A stretch of 28,701 nt of DNA from Bacillota bacterium (lineage in GTDB: Bacteria > Bacillota > Clostridia > Christensenellales > CAG-138): positions 1-28,701 of the forward strand of contig JAEWWD010000228.1 of assembly GCA_023396535.1 (NCBI GenBank). The letters are read 5' to 3'. Numbering within the stretch: the first letter of the stretch is position 1; each line of letters opens with the position of its first letter. Shown piece after piece: positions 21,568 through 28,459 of the stretch. The notes under the pieces are model-generated. The model made no database searches, was not told the origin of the DNA, and saw nothing but the letters and a program-made list of their open reading frames with translations. Made by a program: the position numbers and the translations under genes.

Positions 21568-23085
21568 ATGGAAAACCAGAATCCACCGATCCCCCCCGAG
21601 CAGCAGGACGAGCTGAGCCAGCAGGAGCTGAGCGAGCTGCTTCAGGTCAGGCGGGATAAACTTGCTGCGCTGCAGGAGGCGGGCAGGGACCCATTTACCA
21701 TCACCACGTTCAGTCAAACCCATCACAGCGCGGACGTACTCAATGGGTTTGAGGCGCTGGAGGGGAAAACCGTCAGCATCGCGGGGCGCATGATGTCCAA
21801 GCGCATCATGGGCAAAGCGAGCTTTGCGCATATATTGGACGGGCAGGGCACCATACAGGCCTATGTCCGCCGCGACGACGTAGGCGAAGAGTCCTACGAC
21901 GAATTCAAGTCGATGGATATCGGCGATATACTCGGCATCGAGGGGACTGTGTTCAAAACCCGCACCGGCGAGGTTTCGGTGCATGCGACTACCGTTACGC
22001 TTTTGTCCAAGTCCCTGCGCCCGCTACCGGAAAAGTTCCACGGCCTCAAGGATTCGGAGCTTCGCTACCGCCAGCGGTATGTGGATCTCATCATGAACCC
22101 CGAGGTGCGCGATACGTTTGTCAAGCGCAGCCGCATCATATCGGCGATACGGCGCAGGCTGGACGAGCAGGGTTTCCTTGAAGTGGAGACGCCGGTTCTT
22201 AACCCCATCCCCGGCGGCGCGAACGCGCGTCCCTTTATCACGCACCACAACACGCTGGATATCGACCTGTACCTGCGCATCGCCACCGAGCTGCCGCTCA
22301 AGGAATGCATCGTGGGCGGCATGGAGCGCGTGTATGAGATAGGCCGCATATTCCGCAACGAGGGCATGGATATCAAGCACAATCCGGAGTTCACCACGCT
22401 GGAGCTGTACCAGGCCTATACGGATTACCATGGCATGATGGATCTCGTCGAGGATTTGATCTCGCACTGCGCCAATGAGGTTCTGGGGCATACGCGCGTC
22501 ACCTATCAGGGTGCGGAGATCGACCTCACGCCCCCCTATGCGCGTTTGACAATGAACGATGCGGTTAAACTCTATACGGGCGCGGATTTTTTTGCCTGCG
22601 AAACGGATGAAGAGGCGCGCGCGCTCGCAAAATCCCTGGGCCTTACCTTTGAGGATAAGACCATCAGCCGCGGCAAGCTTCTTAACGAGGCGTTCGAGGC
22701 GTTTGTGGAGGAGAAGCTCATACAGCCCACCTTCATACTGGATTATCCCGTGGAGGTATCGCCGCTTACCAAGCGCAAGCCCAGCATGCCGTTTGTTACG
22801 GAGCGGTTCGAGCTGTTCATAGGCGCGCGCGAATACGCCAATGCGTACAGCGAACTCAACGATCCCATCGACCAGCGCGGGCGCTTTATGCAGCAGCTTG
22901 CCGAGAGGGAAAAGGGCGACGACGAGGCCATGATGATAGACGAGGATTTCTGCCTGTCTCTCGAATACGGCATGCCCCCTACCGGCGGCATCGGCGTGGG
23001 CATCGATAGGCTGGTCATGCTGCTGACGGATTCGTATTCCATACGCGACGTGCTGCTCTTCCCCACCATGAAGCCCCGGAAATAG
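21568..23085 (+). CDS. lysS: Lysyl-tRNA synthetase, class II
   Basis: A 505-residue cytosolic enzyme that charges tRNA-Lys. The N-terminal OB fold (about 70-165) reads KTVSIAGRMMSKRIMGKASFAHILDG. The class II core follows with motif 1 around FLEVETPVLNPIPGGANARPF, motif 2 FRNEGMDIKHNPEFTTLE and motif 3 GGIGVGIDRLVMLL. The C-terminal IRDVLLFPTMKP is also typical. The first 25 residues, rich in Glu and Gln, are a variable extension. GGAAAGGAACCTTT precedes the ATG at 21568. It is the last gene of the greA-lysS unit; a weak AGGGG/CCCCT hairpin follows the stop. Confidence 0.97.
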   Translation: MENQNPPIPPEQQDELSQQELSELLQVRRDKLAALQEAGRDPFTITTFSQTHHSADVLNGFEALEGKTVSIAGRMMSKRIMGKASFAHILDGQGTIQAYVRRDDVGEESYDEFKSMDIGDILGIEGTVFKTRTGEVSVHATTVTLLSKSLRPLPEKFHGLKDSELRYRQRYVDLIMNPEVRDTFVKRSRIISAIRRRLDEQGFLEVETPVLNPIPGGANARPFITHHNTLDIDLYLRIATELPLKECIVGGMERVYEIGRIFRNEGMDIKHNPEFTTLELYQAYTDYHGMMDLVEDLISHCANEVLGHTRVTYQGAEIDLTPPYARLTMNDAVKLYTGADFFACETDEEARALAKSLGLTFEDKTISRGKLLNEAFEAFVEEKLIQPTFILDYPVEVSPLTKRKPSMPFVTERFELFIGAREYANAYSELNDPIDQRGRFMQQLAEREKGDDEAMMIDEDFCLSLEYGMPPTGGIGVGIDRLVMLLTDSYSIRDVLLFPTMKPRK

Positions 23086-23139
23086 GGGATGGACGCCCCT
23101 GAAGCGGGATGAGACATCTGAATTAACACAATATTCACT

Positions 23140-23167
23140 TTGTTCCCGCCGCACTTTAGGGTATGAT
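23140..23167 (+). promoter_or_regulatory. Candidate promoter of the sortase gene
   Basis: TTGTTC (23140-23145), a 16-bp spacer and TATGAT (23162-23167), about 75 bases before the start codon. Confidence 0.4.
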
Positions 23168-23244
23168 GTGTATGTTAGAAGGAACGAGCTTTCCAATTAT
23201 TCAGGATCGAATTTCCAAATTTATTTGGAAGTGAAGGGGTACAA

Positions 23245-24156
23245 ATGAAAAAAGCGCTTTCCGTATTGCTCTTGATCGTATTGATGTTGTCGGTTGCGGC
23301 CTGCTCCAGCAACAAGCCCGCGGACTCCATAGATATCGGTTCGCCCTCCAGTACCGACGGTCTGACGCCGGGCGCCACGACCGACCCGAACGGCACGCCG
23401 GGGCAGATCCCCACCGTCACAGACGGTGTAACGCCGGGGACGTCCCCGTTGCCGGGCGCGTCCGTATCTCCGGGCACGTCGGTGTCTCCGGGCGCGTCGG
23501 TGTCTCCGGGCGCATCCGTATCGCCGGGCGTTTCACCTTCGCCCGTGACGACCAGTATGCCCAAAACGCTTGCCGACGCAAAGAAGGTCAATCCTGACGT
23601 AGTCGGCTGGATCAAGGTTCCCAACACCAACATCGACTACCCGATACTCTACGACAAGTCGGGCAAGTTCTATTATCTGGATCACGATATATTCAAGAAG
23701 AGCAGCACGGCCGGCTCCATCTGCTCGTTCTACGGTTCGCCCACCAACAACACCATTATTACGGGCCATAACTCCCGCCAGTCCGGCACCATGCTGCACG
23801 AGCTGCATAAGGTGCAGGACAACAAATCCTCCCTGACCACCAAAGCGAACCGCACGTTCTCCATTACGTTCGGCAAGTACACCAAGTGGGAGGTGTGGGC
23901 GCTCTACGAAACCAAGGACAGCGAACCCGCGAGCACCCTCAAGAACAATACGCATCCTTTCCGTACTTCCGGCGGAAGCTGGACGGAGAAGGAAATATCC
24001 GATTGGATCGCCAAGCAGAAAAGCCGCTCCGAGATCGATCTGGGCGTCAGCGTGAGCACGGACGACGTCATTATGACGCTCTATACCTGCGGCGACAACT
24101 ACGATAACAGCACCGCGCAGAGCCGCCTGTACTTCTTCCTCAAGGCGATCGGCTAA
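23245..24156 (+). CDS. Class B-like sortase with a lipoprotein signal and repeat stalk
   Basis: A 303-residue exported transpeptidase. The signal peptide ends in LSVAAC, a lipobox with Cys20. A Ser/Pro/Gly/Thr-rich stalk (about 21-104) includes four tandem six-residue units of the type SVSPGA. The sortase domain (about 107-303) starts with NPDVVGWIKVPNTNIDYPIL, a class B feature. It carries His175 in TGHNSR, Cys282 in LYTCGD and Arg294 in SRLYFF, so the catalytic triad is complete. Sortases normally sit on a membrane helix; a lipid anchor is unusual. No gene with an LPXTG- or NPQTN-type sorting signal is in view, so the substrate is unknown. GAAGGGG precedes the ATG. Confidence 0.88.
   Translation: MKKALSVLLLIVLMLSVAACSSNKPADSIDIGSPSSTDGLTPGATTDPNGTPGQIPTVTDGVTPGTSPLPGASVSPGTSVSPGASVSPGASVSPGVSPSPVTTSMPKTLADAKKVNPDVVGWIKVPNTNIDYPILYDKSGKFYYLDHDIFKKSSTAGSICSFYGSPTNNTIITGHNSRQSGTMLHELHKVQDNKSSLTTKANRTFSITFGKYTKWEVWALYETKDSEPASTLKNNTHPFRTSGGSWTEKEISDWIAKQKSRSEIDLGVSVSTDDVIMTLYTCGDNYDNSTAQSRLYFFLKAIG
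23461..23532 (+). repeat. Four tandem 18-bp coding repeats in the sortase stalk
   Basis: Units at 23461, 23479, 23497 and 23515 are nearly identical (for example TCGGTGTCTCCGGGCGCG) and encode SVSPG plus Thr, Ala or Val. Such in-frame repeats can expand or contract by slippage and so change stalk length. Confidence 0.9.
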
Positions 24157-24171
24157 TCACCCTGTATTTCA

Positions 24172-24207
24172 TGCGCGCCGCCCCTATCGGGCGGCGCGCA
24201 TTCCTTT
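24172..24207 (+). terminator. Terminator of the sortase gene
   Basis: TGCGCGCCGCCC (24172-24183) pairs perfectly with 24189-24200 across a five-base loop and is followed by TTCCTTT. Confidence 0.8.
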
Positions 24208-24355
24208 ACGCAAATATAAGCGTGGGATATCCTTCCTGATCTGCCTGCAACTTTCCACTAAAATCGGCCGTTATGCAACCTGCGCCGCGCCTGCTGCGTA
24301 TCTATTGCGAGGAACGAACCAAATGGAACCATATCAGTGGATGGGAGGAGATACA

Positions 24356-25399
24356 ATGAAAAAGAAATGGATCGCGATTATTCTTGGCGCGCTGCTGCTT
24401 TTGTCGGTGGTCGCGGGATGCGCCGCTTCGAGAGCGCCCAGCGCTACCTCCGCGCCTGCCGCGCCCGCCGCCCCCATGCCGGAGATGCCTGCGGAAATGC
24501 CCGCCGCCGACAACGGGACTTCGGGCAGTGCCGTCCAGGACGCAGCCAAGGGCGGCGGCTGGCTCAACGGCTCGGAGGCCCAGGAAGGGGAGACCTCTCC
24601 GGATTACGGCGGCCACAAGATCATCAAAACCGCCAGCATGGGCTTTGAGACCCGCGAGTTCGACACCGTGCTCGCGCATGTCAAGCAGAAAACGGCGGAC
24701 ATGGGCGGTTATGTGGCGACTTCCTACGTCAGCGGCAAAAAGCCGGAAAGCTACAACGATTCCGGCCGGCGCGCCAGCCTTTCGATGCGTATTCCGCAGG
24801 AGCGCATGGAAGAGTTCCTGTCCGATACCCGCGCCATCGCCACCGTTATCTATGAAAACAGCGGCGGTGAGGATATCACCGCGAATTATTTCGATACGCA
24901 GTCAAGGCTCGAAATCTATCAGACCCAGCGCGACCATATCAAAGCGCTGCTGGATAACCCCGCTACCCCGCTGGAAGACAGGATACTCGTGGAGCAGGAG
25001 CTTTTCCGCCTTACCTATGAAATCGAAAGCCTGACCACGCAGCTTCGGCGCTGGGACGACCTGGTGGCTTTCGCCAGCGTCACCATAGAGCTTAATGAGA
25101 TACCGCCGGCTGTGGCCGTCGCCAGCAACGACGATTTCGGCACCCGTGTCAGCGAAGGCCTGAAAAATACGCTCAGCGGCATGGCCGTGTTCTTTGAGAA
25201 TCTGGTGGTGTTCCTAATCGTAGCGTCTCCGGCGCTGCTCGTCATCGCGGTGATCGTGATCGTCATCGTCGTGATCGTGCGCAGACGCCGCCGCAAGAAG
25301 AGGGAAGCAATGGCCAGCAATCCGTACGCCCCGCAGCCTTCCCTGTACGGTCAGCAGCCGCAGCCGGAGCGCAGGCCGGATCAGCCTGAGAATAAGTAA
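24356..25399 (+). CDS. DUF4349-family lipoprotein with C-terminal membrane helix
   Basis: A 347-residue protein. The signal peptide ends in SVVAGC (lipidated Cys22), followed by an Ala/Pro/Met-rich linker. The DUF4349 region (about 85-310) has IIKTASMGFETREFDTVL, a GGYVATSYVSG turn, RIPQERMEEFLSDTRAI, then a coiled helical hairpin (YFDTQSRLEIYQTQRDHIKALL ... LFRLTYEIESLTTQLRRWDD). A strong C-terminal helix (about 285-315, VFLIVASPALLVIAVIVIVIVVIV) is followed by a basic stop-transfer RRRRRKKR and a Pro/Gln-rich cytoplasmic tail. The function of the family is unknown. GGGAGGAG five bases before the ATG sets the start. Confidence 0.85.
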   Translation: MKKKWIAIILGALLLLSVVAGCAASRAPSATSAPAAPAAPMPEMPAEMPAADNGTSGSAVQDAAKGGGWLNGSEAQEGETSPDYGGHKIIKTASMGFETREFDTVLAHVKQKTADMGGYVATSYVSGKKPESYNDSGRRASLSMRIPQERMEEFLSDTRAIATVIYENSGGEDITANYFDTQSRLEIYQTQRDHIKALLDNPATPLEDRILVEQELFRLTYEIESLTTQLRRWDDLVAFASVTIELNEIPPAVAVASNDDFGTRVSEGLKNTLSGMAVFFENLVVFLIVASPALLVIAVIVIVIVVIVRRRRRKKREAMASNPYAPQPSLYGQQPQPERRPDQPENK

Positions 25400-25422
25400 A
25401 GCCCCGCATAAGTAATTTAAAA

Positions 25423-25458
25423 AGGTCCTCCTGTCTGCAAGACAAGGAGGACCTCTTT
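25423..25458 (+). terminator. Terminator of the DUF4349 gene
   Basis: AGGTCCTCCT (25423-25432) pairs with AGGAGGACCT (25445-25454); an inner GTC/GAC extends it. CTTTGT follows. Confidence 0.75.
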
Positions 25459-25714
25459 GTCTATGAACCCCCCGGCTGTACCGGGGAGTTTCAGAAAACT
25501 TTTAGCTATAGTTAAAGGTATAATTCTTAATGTATCGGCCTATGCTGAGCCGATGGAAGATTTGCAACTTGGGGAACTTACGTTCCCCACCCCCTCTAGC
25601 ACGCTGTTCAAGGTTCCCGCCAGGGGGAGCGGGGGGCGGAGCCCTCCCGCTATTAAATAAAAAAACCTTTCGTCGCCGCCGTAGGCGGCGATACATTATT
25701 CCATGCCCTCGTTG
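25459..25714. other. Gene-free stretch rich in hairpins
   Basis: About 255 bases between the DUF4349 terminator and the glycosylase gene. Plus-strand hairpins: CCCCGG/CCGGGG (about 25469-25485), ATCGGC/GCCGAT (about 25534-25554), GGGGAAC/GTTCCCC (25571-25588) and GCGGG/CCCGC (about 25629-25650). A TATAAT stands at 25519-25524 but without a good -35. It may be a structured RNA or simply palindromic spacer DNA; no known RNA family is recognised. Confidence 0.35.
25660..25690 (-). terminator. Terminator of the ogt-alkA unit
   Basis: On the minus strand CGCCGCC/GGCGGCG with a TAC loop (25674-25690) is followed after eight bases by TTTTTTT. It lies about 25 bases after the glycosylase stop. Confidence 0.55.
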
Positions 25715-26380
25715 TTATTTTGTACCGGTCGGTTTCTTCGCGGACGCGGGCGCGTAATCCCGCATACCCTCGATAGCGCCGCCGGCGATGGCCCACAGGT
25801 ACAGGCTGGCGACGGAGGCGTAGGGCGAGTAGCGTTTGCGGTACCGCTCAAACAGCTTCCTGTCGATATTGCGGTGGTGGTACAGCATGCGCATGCCGCG
25901 GTGTATGGCGAGATCGCCATAGCTGAGCACGTCGGGCCGCAGCATGGAGAATATCATCAGCATTTCGGCCGTCCATACGCCGATTCCCCGAAGCTCGGAC
26001 AGCCTGCGGCAGACCTCCGCGTCCGGCAGTTCGCGAAGCGCGTTCAAATCCAGCGTACCGTCCAGCACGTTTTCTGCGGCGGAGCGGATGTATTCCGCCT
26101 TGCGCATGGGCAGGCCGAACGCGCATAGTTCTTCGAGGGGAAGCGTCTTCACAGCCTCCGGCGTTACGGCGGGCACAGCGGCTTTCATGCGGCCCCAGAT
26201 GGTCTGGAGCGCTTTGCCCGCGATCTGCTGGCTGATGATGGAGTGTATGAGGGACTCGAACAAATCCGGGTTTACGGGGCGCTGCAGCGGCCCTATGCGG
26301 TCTATGGCTTCGCCCAGCCGCTTATCGTGCGCTTTCAGATAAAGGATCTCCGTCTCTCCATAAGGGAATATCATCGCCAT
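25715..26380 (-). CDS. DNA-3-methyladenine glycosylase II (AlkA-like, HhH-GPD)
   Basis: A 221-residue base-excision glycosylase. The HhH-GPD core is complete. FESLIHSIISQQIAGKALQTIWGR is the first conserved helix pair. The helix-hairpin-helix reads LRGIGVWTAEMLMIFSM (about 130-146), and the catalytic Asp156 lies in LSYGDLAIHRGM. The N-terminal extra domain of E. coli AlkA is absent, as in many short bacterial versions. It removes alkylated purines, leaving abasic sites. I chose the ATG at 26380, six bases after GGAGGG; it overlaps the end of the methyltransferase gene by ten bases, which means translational coupling and a joint alkylation-repair role. Confidence 0.92.
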   Translation of the reverse strand: MAMIFPYGETEILYLKAHDKRLGEAIDRIGPLQRPVNPDLFESLIHSIISQQIAGKALQTIWGRMKAAVPAVTPEAVKTLPLEELCAFGLPMRKAEYIRSAAENVLDGTLDLNALRELPDAEVCRRLSELRGIGVWTAEMLMIFSMLRPDVLSYGDLAIHRGMRMLYHHRNIDRKLFERYRKRYSPYASVASLYLWAIAGGAIEGMRDYAPASAKKPTGTK

Positions 26381-26841
26381 ACCGCGCCCTCCAGAAGAAG
26401 CAGGCCTTCTTTCATGGCGAGGCCGCCCGCATAGCCAGTCAGGCGCTTGTCCGCGCCTATGACGCGATGACAGGGTATGAACAGAGATATGGGGTTGCGC
26501 GCGTTGGCGCTCCCTACGGCGCGGCAGGCGTTCGGCTTGCCGAGCGCCTGCGCGATCTGCTGATAGGATCGTGTCTCCGCGTAAGGGATATCTTGCAGCG
26601 CGCGCCATACCGAAAGCTCGAAAGCCGTTCCCTCCGGCGCGAGCGGAACAGTGAACGACCGGCGCTGCCCTTTGAAGTACTCACCGAGTTGGCCAACTGC
26701 TTCGTCAAGCAGGGGCGTTCCACACACGGTGTAATTTGCCGGTTTGACGGTATCCCCGAAAAATACGTTGGTGACGGCGTCGCTTTCTTCGGCGACGCCG
26801 ATTTGCCCGAAGGGGGTATCGATGAAAATCGCGCGCTTCAT
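26371..26841 (-). CDS. ogt: Methylated-DNA--protein-cysteine methyltransferase
   Basis: A 156-residue suicide repair protein that takes methyl groups from O6-methylguanine. The acceptor is Cys124 in FIPCHRVIG, preceded by the DNA-binding helix RSYQQIAQALGKPNACRAVGSANARNP. The short N-terminal domain (1-70) is typical of Ogt. All key elements are intact. GGAAGG lies about ten bases before the ATG. It is the first gene of a two-gene unit with the glycosylase; no Ada-type regulator is nearby, so constitutive expression is plausible. Confidence 0.95.
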   Translation of the reverse strand: MKRAIFIDTPFGQIGVAEESDAVTNVFFGDTVKPANYTVCGTPLLDEAVGQLGEYFKGQRRSFTVPLAPEGTAFELSVWRALQDIPYAETRSYQQIAQALGKPNACRAVGSANARNPISLFIPCHRVIGADKRLTGYAGGLAMKEGLLLLEGAVWR

Positions 26842-26882
26842 AGCAGCAAATCCTTCCGGTGCGTTACGCGGTTGTTTGTACT

Positions 26883-26891
26883 ATTATATCA
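26883..26891 (-). promoter_or_regulatory. Extended -10 promoter of the ogt-alkA unit
   Basis: On the minus strand TGATATAAT (TGN plus TATAAT), 41 bases before the ATG. The -35 region is poor, as is often the case with extended -10 promoters. Confidence 0.5.
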
Positions 26892-26976
26892 TACAGGCCG
26901 GACAGGGATATGGAAACATTGTTCGATGCGGAAGGCTCGGATGCCGATTTCCAGTACTTTTCAGCGCGCGGGGATT

Positions 26977-26990
26977 CATAGTATAGCGTA
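26977..26990 (+). promoter_or_regulatory. 14-nt motif shared upstream of both paralogs (copy 1)
   Basis: CATAGTATAGCGTA lies 25 bases before the first 191-residue gene. The identical string occurs 20 bases before the second gene. Flanking DNA is not otherwise similar, so the motif looks functional. CATAGTATA fits the CATAnnnTA form of some sporulation sigma-factor -10 boxes, but no matching -35 element is evident. Confidence 0.45.
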
Positions 26991-27015
26991 GGATATAAGG
27001 AAAGGAGCAGTCTGT

Positions 27016-27591
27016 ATGGCGATGGAACCGGAACGCGCCCAATTGGGGTTTATTCTGAATCAGCAGGAAATTGCCAATAAGCTGCTCCGATACTGGACGG
27101 ATTTCGCGCATTGGATCAGGGCGCTGTACATCAGTACCATGTACGGGCTGAATAACCGGGAGCCTATCCGAAGCCGGCTGATGCGAAATGCGGAGGATTT
27201 CGCGGAGATTATCCGCACCTATTACGGGGATGAAACCGGGCGGAAATATGAGAAGATCATAACGGATCTCTATGAAGATCTGTTTCAGATGAGCGAGGCC
27301 CTCTATCGGCGCGATACTGAAACGGCCGCTCGTCTGAATGATGCGCTGTACAGCGGACTTGACGATATGGTTGTTCTGCTCAAATCCATCAACAGGAACC
27401 TGGATGAGGAAGGCCTCAGAAAGTGGCTTTACGAGCTGCTCTATTTAGCCCTGGAAGAAGCCGTCATGATATATGCGGATGAATACGAGGAAAGCGTGCA
27501 GCAATCCGACAAAATTGTAAACCTCGCGGCGAAAATCGCCGAGGAAATGGCATACCAGCTCACCCGCCAGATTCAATTTGGCAACTCCTGA
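27016..27591 (+). CDS. Helical protein of unknown function, first of a tandem paralog pair
   Basis: A 191-residue, soluble, all-helical protein. Conserved-looking elements are FILNQQEIANKLLRYWTDFAHWIRAL (8-33), RLMRNAEDFAEIIRTYYGD (about 55-73), MSEALYRRD, LYELLYLALEEAVMIYADEY and a C-terminal AYQLTRQI. The pattern W-x3-H-W-x-R, then R-L-x2-N-A-x-D-F, then Y-Y-G resembles a small Firmicutes family sometimes labelled 'acetylglutamate kinase' without basis; this is my recollection, and no kinase motif is present. There is no signal peptide or membrane segment. GGAG eight bases before the ATG supports the start. It is closely related to the next gene, with nearly half the positions identical by eye. 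Confidence 0.75.
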   Translation: MAMEPERAQLGFILNQQEIANKLLRYWTDFAHWIRALYISTMYGLNNREPIRSRLMRNAEDFAEIIRTYYGDETGRKYEKIITDLYEDLFQMSEALYRRDTETAARLNDALYSGLDDMVVLLKSINRNLDEEGLRKWLYELLYLALEEAVMIYADEYEESVQQSDKIVNLAAKIAEEMAYQLTRQIQFGNS

Positions 27592-27621
27592 ACAGTTTTG
27601 CGGCGCATATATACAAAATGT

Positions 27622-27644
27622 CGCCTCCACGGTCCGTGGAGGCG
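27622..27644 (+). terminator. Palindromic hairpin between the two paralogs
   Basis: CGCCTCCACGG (27622-27632) is mirrored by CCGTGGAGGCG (27634-27644). No T-run follows; it may still stop or stabilise the first transcript. Confidence 0.4.
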
Positions 27645-27749
27645 GTCGTTGCGTCTGCATATTGCGGGGCCGCAGAGGAGAGGACGGCGGATAGTATACG
27701 CCGAAACAGGAACCGAAATCCTGGCCGGTCTGAATTGCAGGCGGCAAAA

Positions 27750-27763
27750 CATAGTATAGCGTA
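27750..27763 (+). promoter_or_regulatory. 14-nt motif shared upstream of both paralogs (copy 2)
   Basis: Identical to 26977-26990 (CATAGTATAGCGTA), 20 bases before the second paralog. A related ATAGTATACGCC occurs at 27691-27702. Confidence 0.45.
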
Positions 27764-27783
27764 AGAACTGCGGGGGAGGGCGG

Positions 27784-28359
27784 ATGGCAATGGCTATCAA
27801 TAGGGGACGGGCCAGCAGGATCGGATTTATTCTGAATCAGGTCGAGCTTTCCAATGTGTTGCGGCGGTATTGGACGGATGCGGTGCATTGGATCAGAGCG
27901 CTGTTTCTCAGCGTCATGTTTGATCTGGATAACAAGGGGGCCGTGGAGAACCGGCTCATCAAAAACGCGAAGGAATTCGCGGAAATATATCGCGTGATGT
28001 ATGGGGATGACGTGGCGCAGCAGTTGGAAAGCCATATTACCAATTTCTACCAGAATCTGTCCGATATGAGCGAATTGCTGTTCCGCGGGGATATGGACGC
28101 GGCCAACAGGCTCAATCCCGACCTGTATGCGGATCTGGATGAGATCGTGCGCCTGCTTGGTTCCGTGAACAGCAATATTGATCAAACGGAGTTGCAGGTG
28201 TCGCTTTACGAGCTGCTGTCCCTGGTGCTGGAGGAAGCCTTTATGATCTATTCGCGCGATTACGACAAGGGCGTTGAACAATATGACAGGATAGTGGATC
28301 AGGCGTTGCGCATCGCGGATGATCTCGCCTATGCGATCACACAACAAATACACATATAA
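27784..28359 (+). CDS. Helical protein of unknown function, second tandem paralog
   Basis: A 191-residue paralog of the preceding gene with the same order of elements: GFILNQVELSNVLRRYWTDAVHWIRAL, RLIKNAKEFAEIYRVMYGDD, MSELLFRGD, RLNPDLYADLDEIVRLL, LYELLSLVLEEAFMIYSRDY and a final AYAITQQIHI. Residues kept in both, such as WTD..HWIRAL, NA..FAEI, YGD, LYELL and LEEA.MIY, probably define the fold. It starts with MAM, as its partner does, after GGGGGAGGGCGG. The duplication is old enough for only about half identity, and the separate upstream motif suggests each gene has its own control. I know no function. Confidence 0.75.
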   Translation: MAMAINRGRASRIGFILNQVELSNVLRRYWTDAVHWIRALFLSVMFDLDNKGAVENRLIKNAKEFAEIYRVMYGDDVAQQLESHITNFYQNLSDMSELLFRGDMDAANRLNPDLYADLDEIVRLLGSVNSNIDQTELQVSLYELLSLVLEEAFMIYSRDYDKGVEQYDRIVDQALRIADDLAYAITQQIHI

Positions 28360-28395
28360 ACTCGCGCGCACGGAGGCTTTCAATTAAACAAATGC

Positions 28396-28416
28396 TCCCC
28401 CGGCGCTGCCGGGGGA
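28396..28416 (-). terminator. Terminator of the PTS EIIA gene
   Basis: TCCCCCGGC (28396-28404) pairs perfectly with 28408-28416 across a three-base loop. The minus strand continues GCATTTGTTTAATT, T-rich, whereas the plus strand does not, so it serves the minus-strand gene. Confidence 0.65.
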
Positions 28417-28459
28417 ACGGAGCTGTGGCTATCTGAGCGGGATTCTGCAGTTTACGGCC

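Noticed and set aside
22024..23196. 390-codon minus-strand open frame
   Set aside because: It lies antisense to lysS, whose motifs are unmistakable. High G+C in third positions keeps the opposite frame open.
25500..25660. 6S, SRP or tmRNA gene
   Set aside because: The hairpins do not match the conserved parts of these RNAs that I know.
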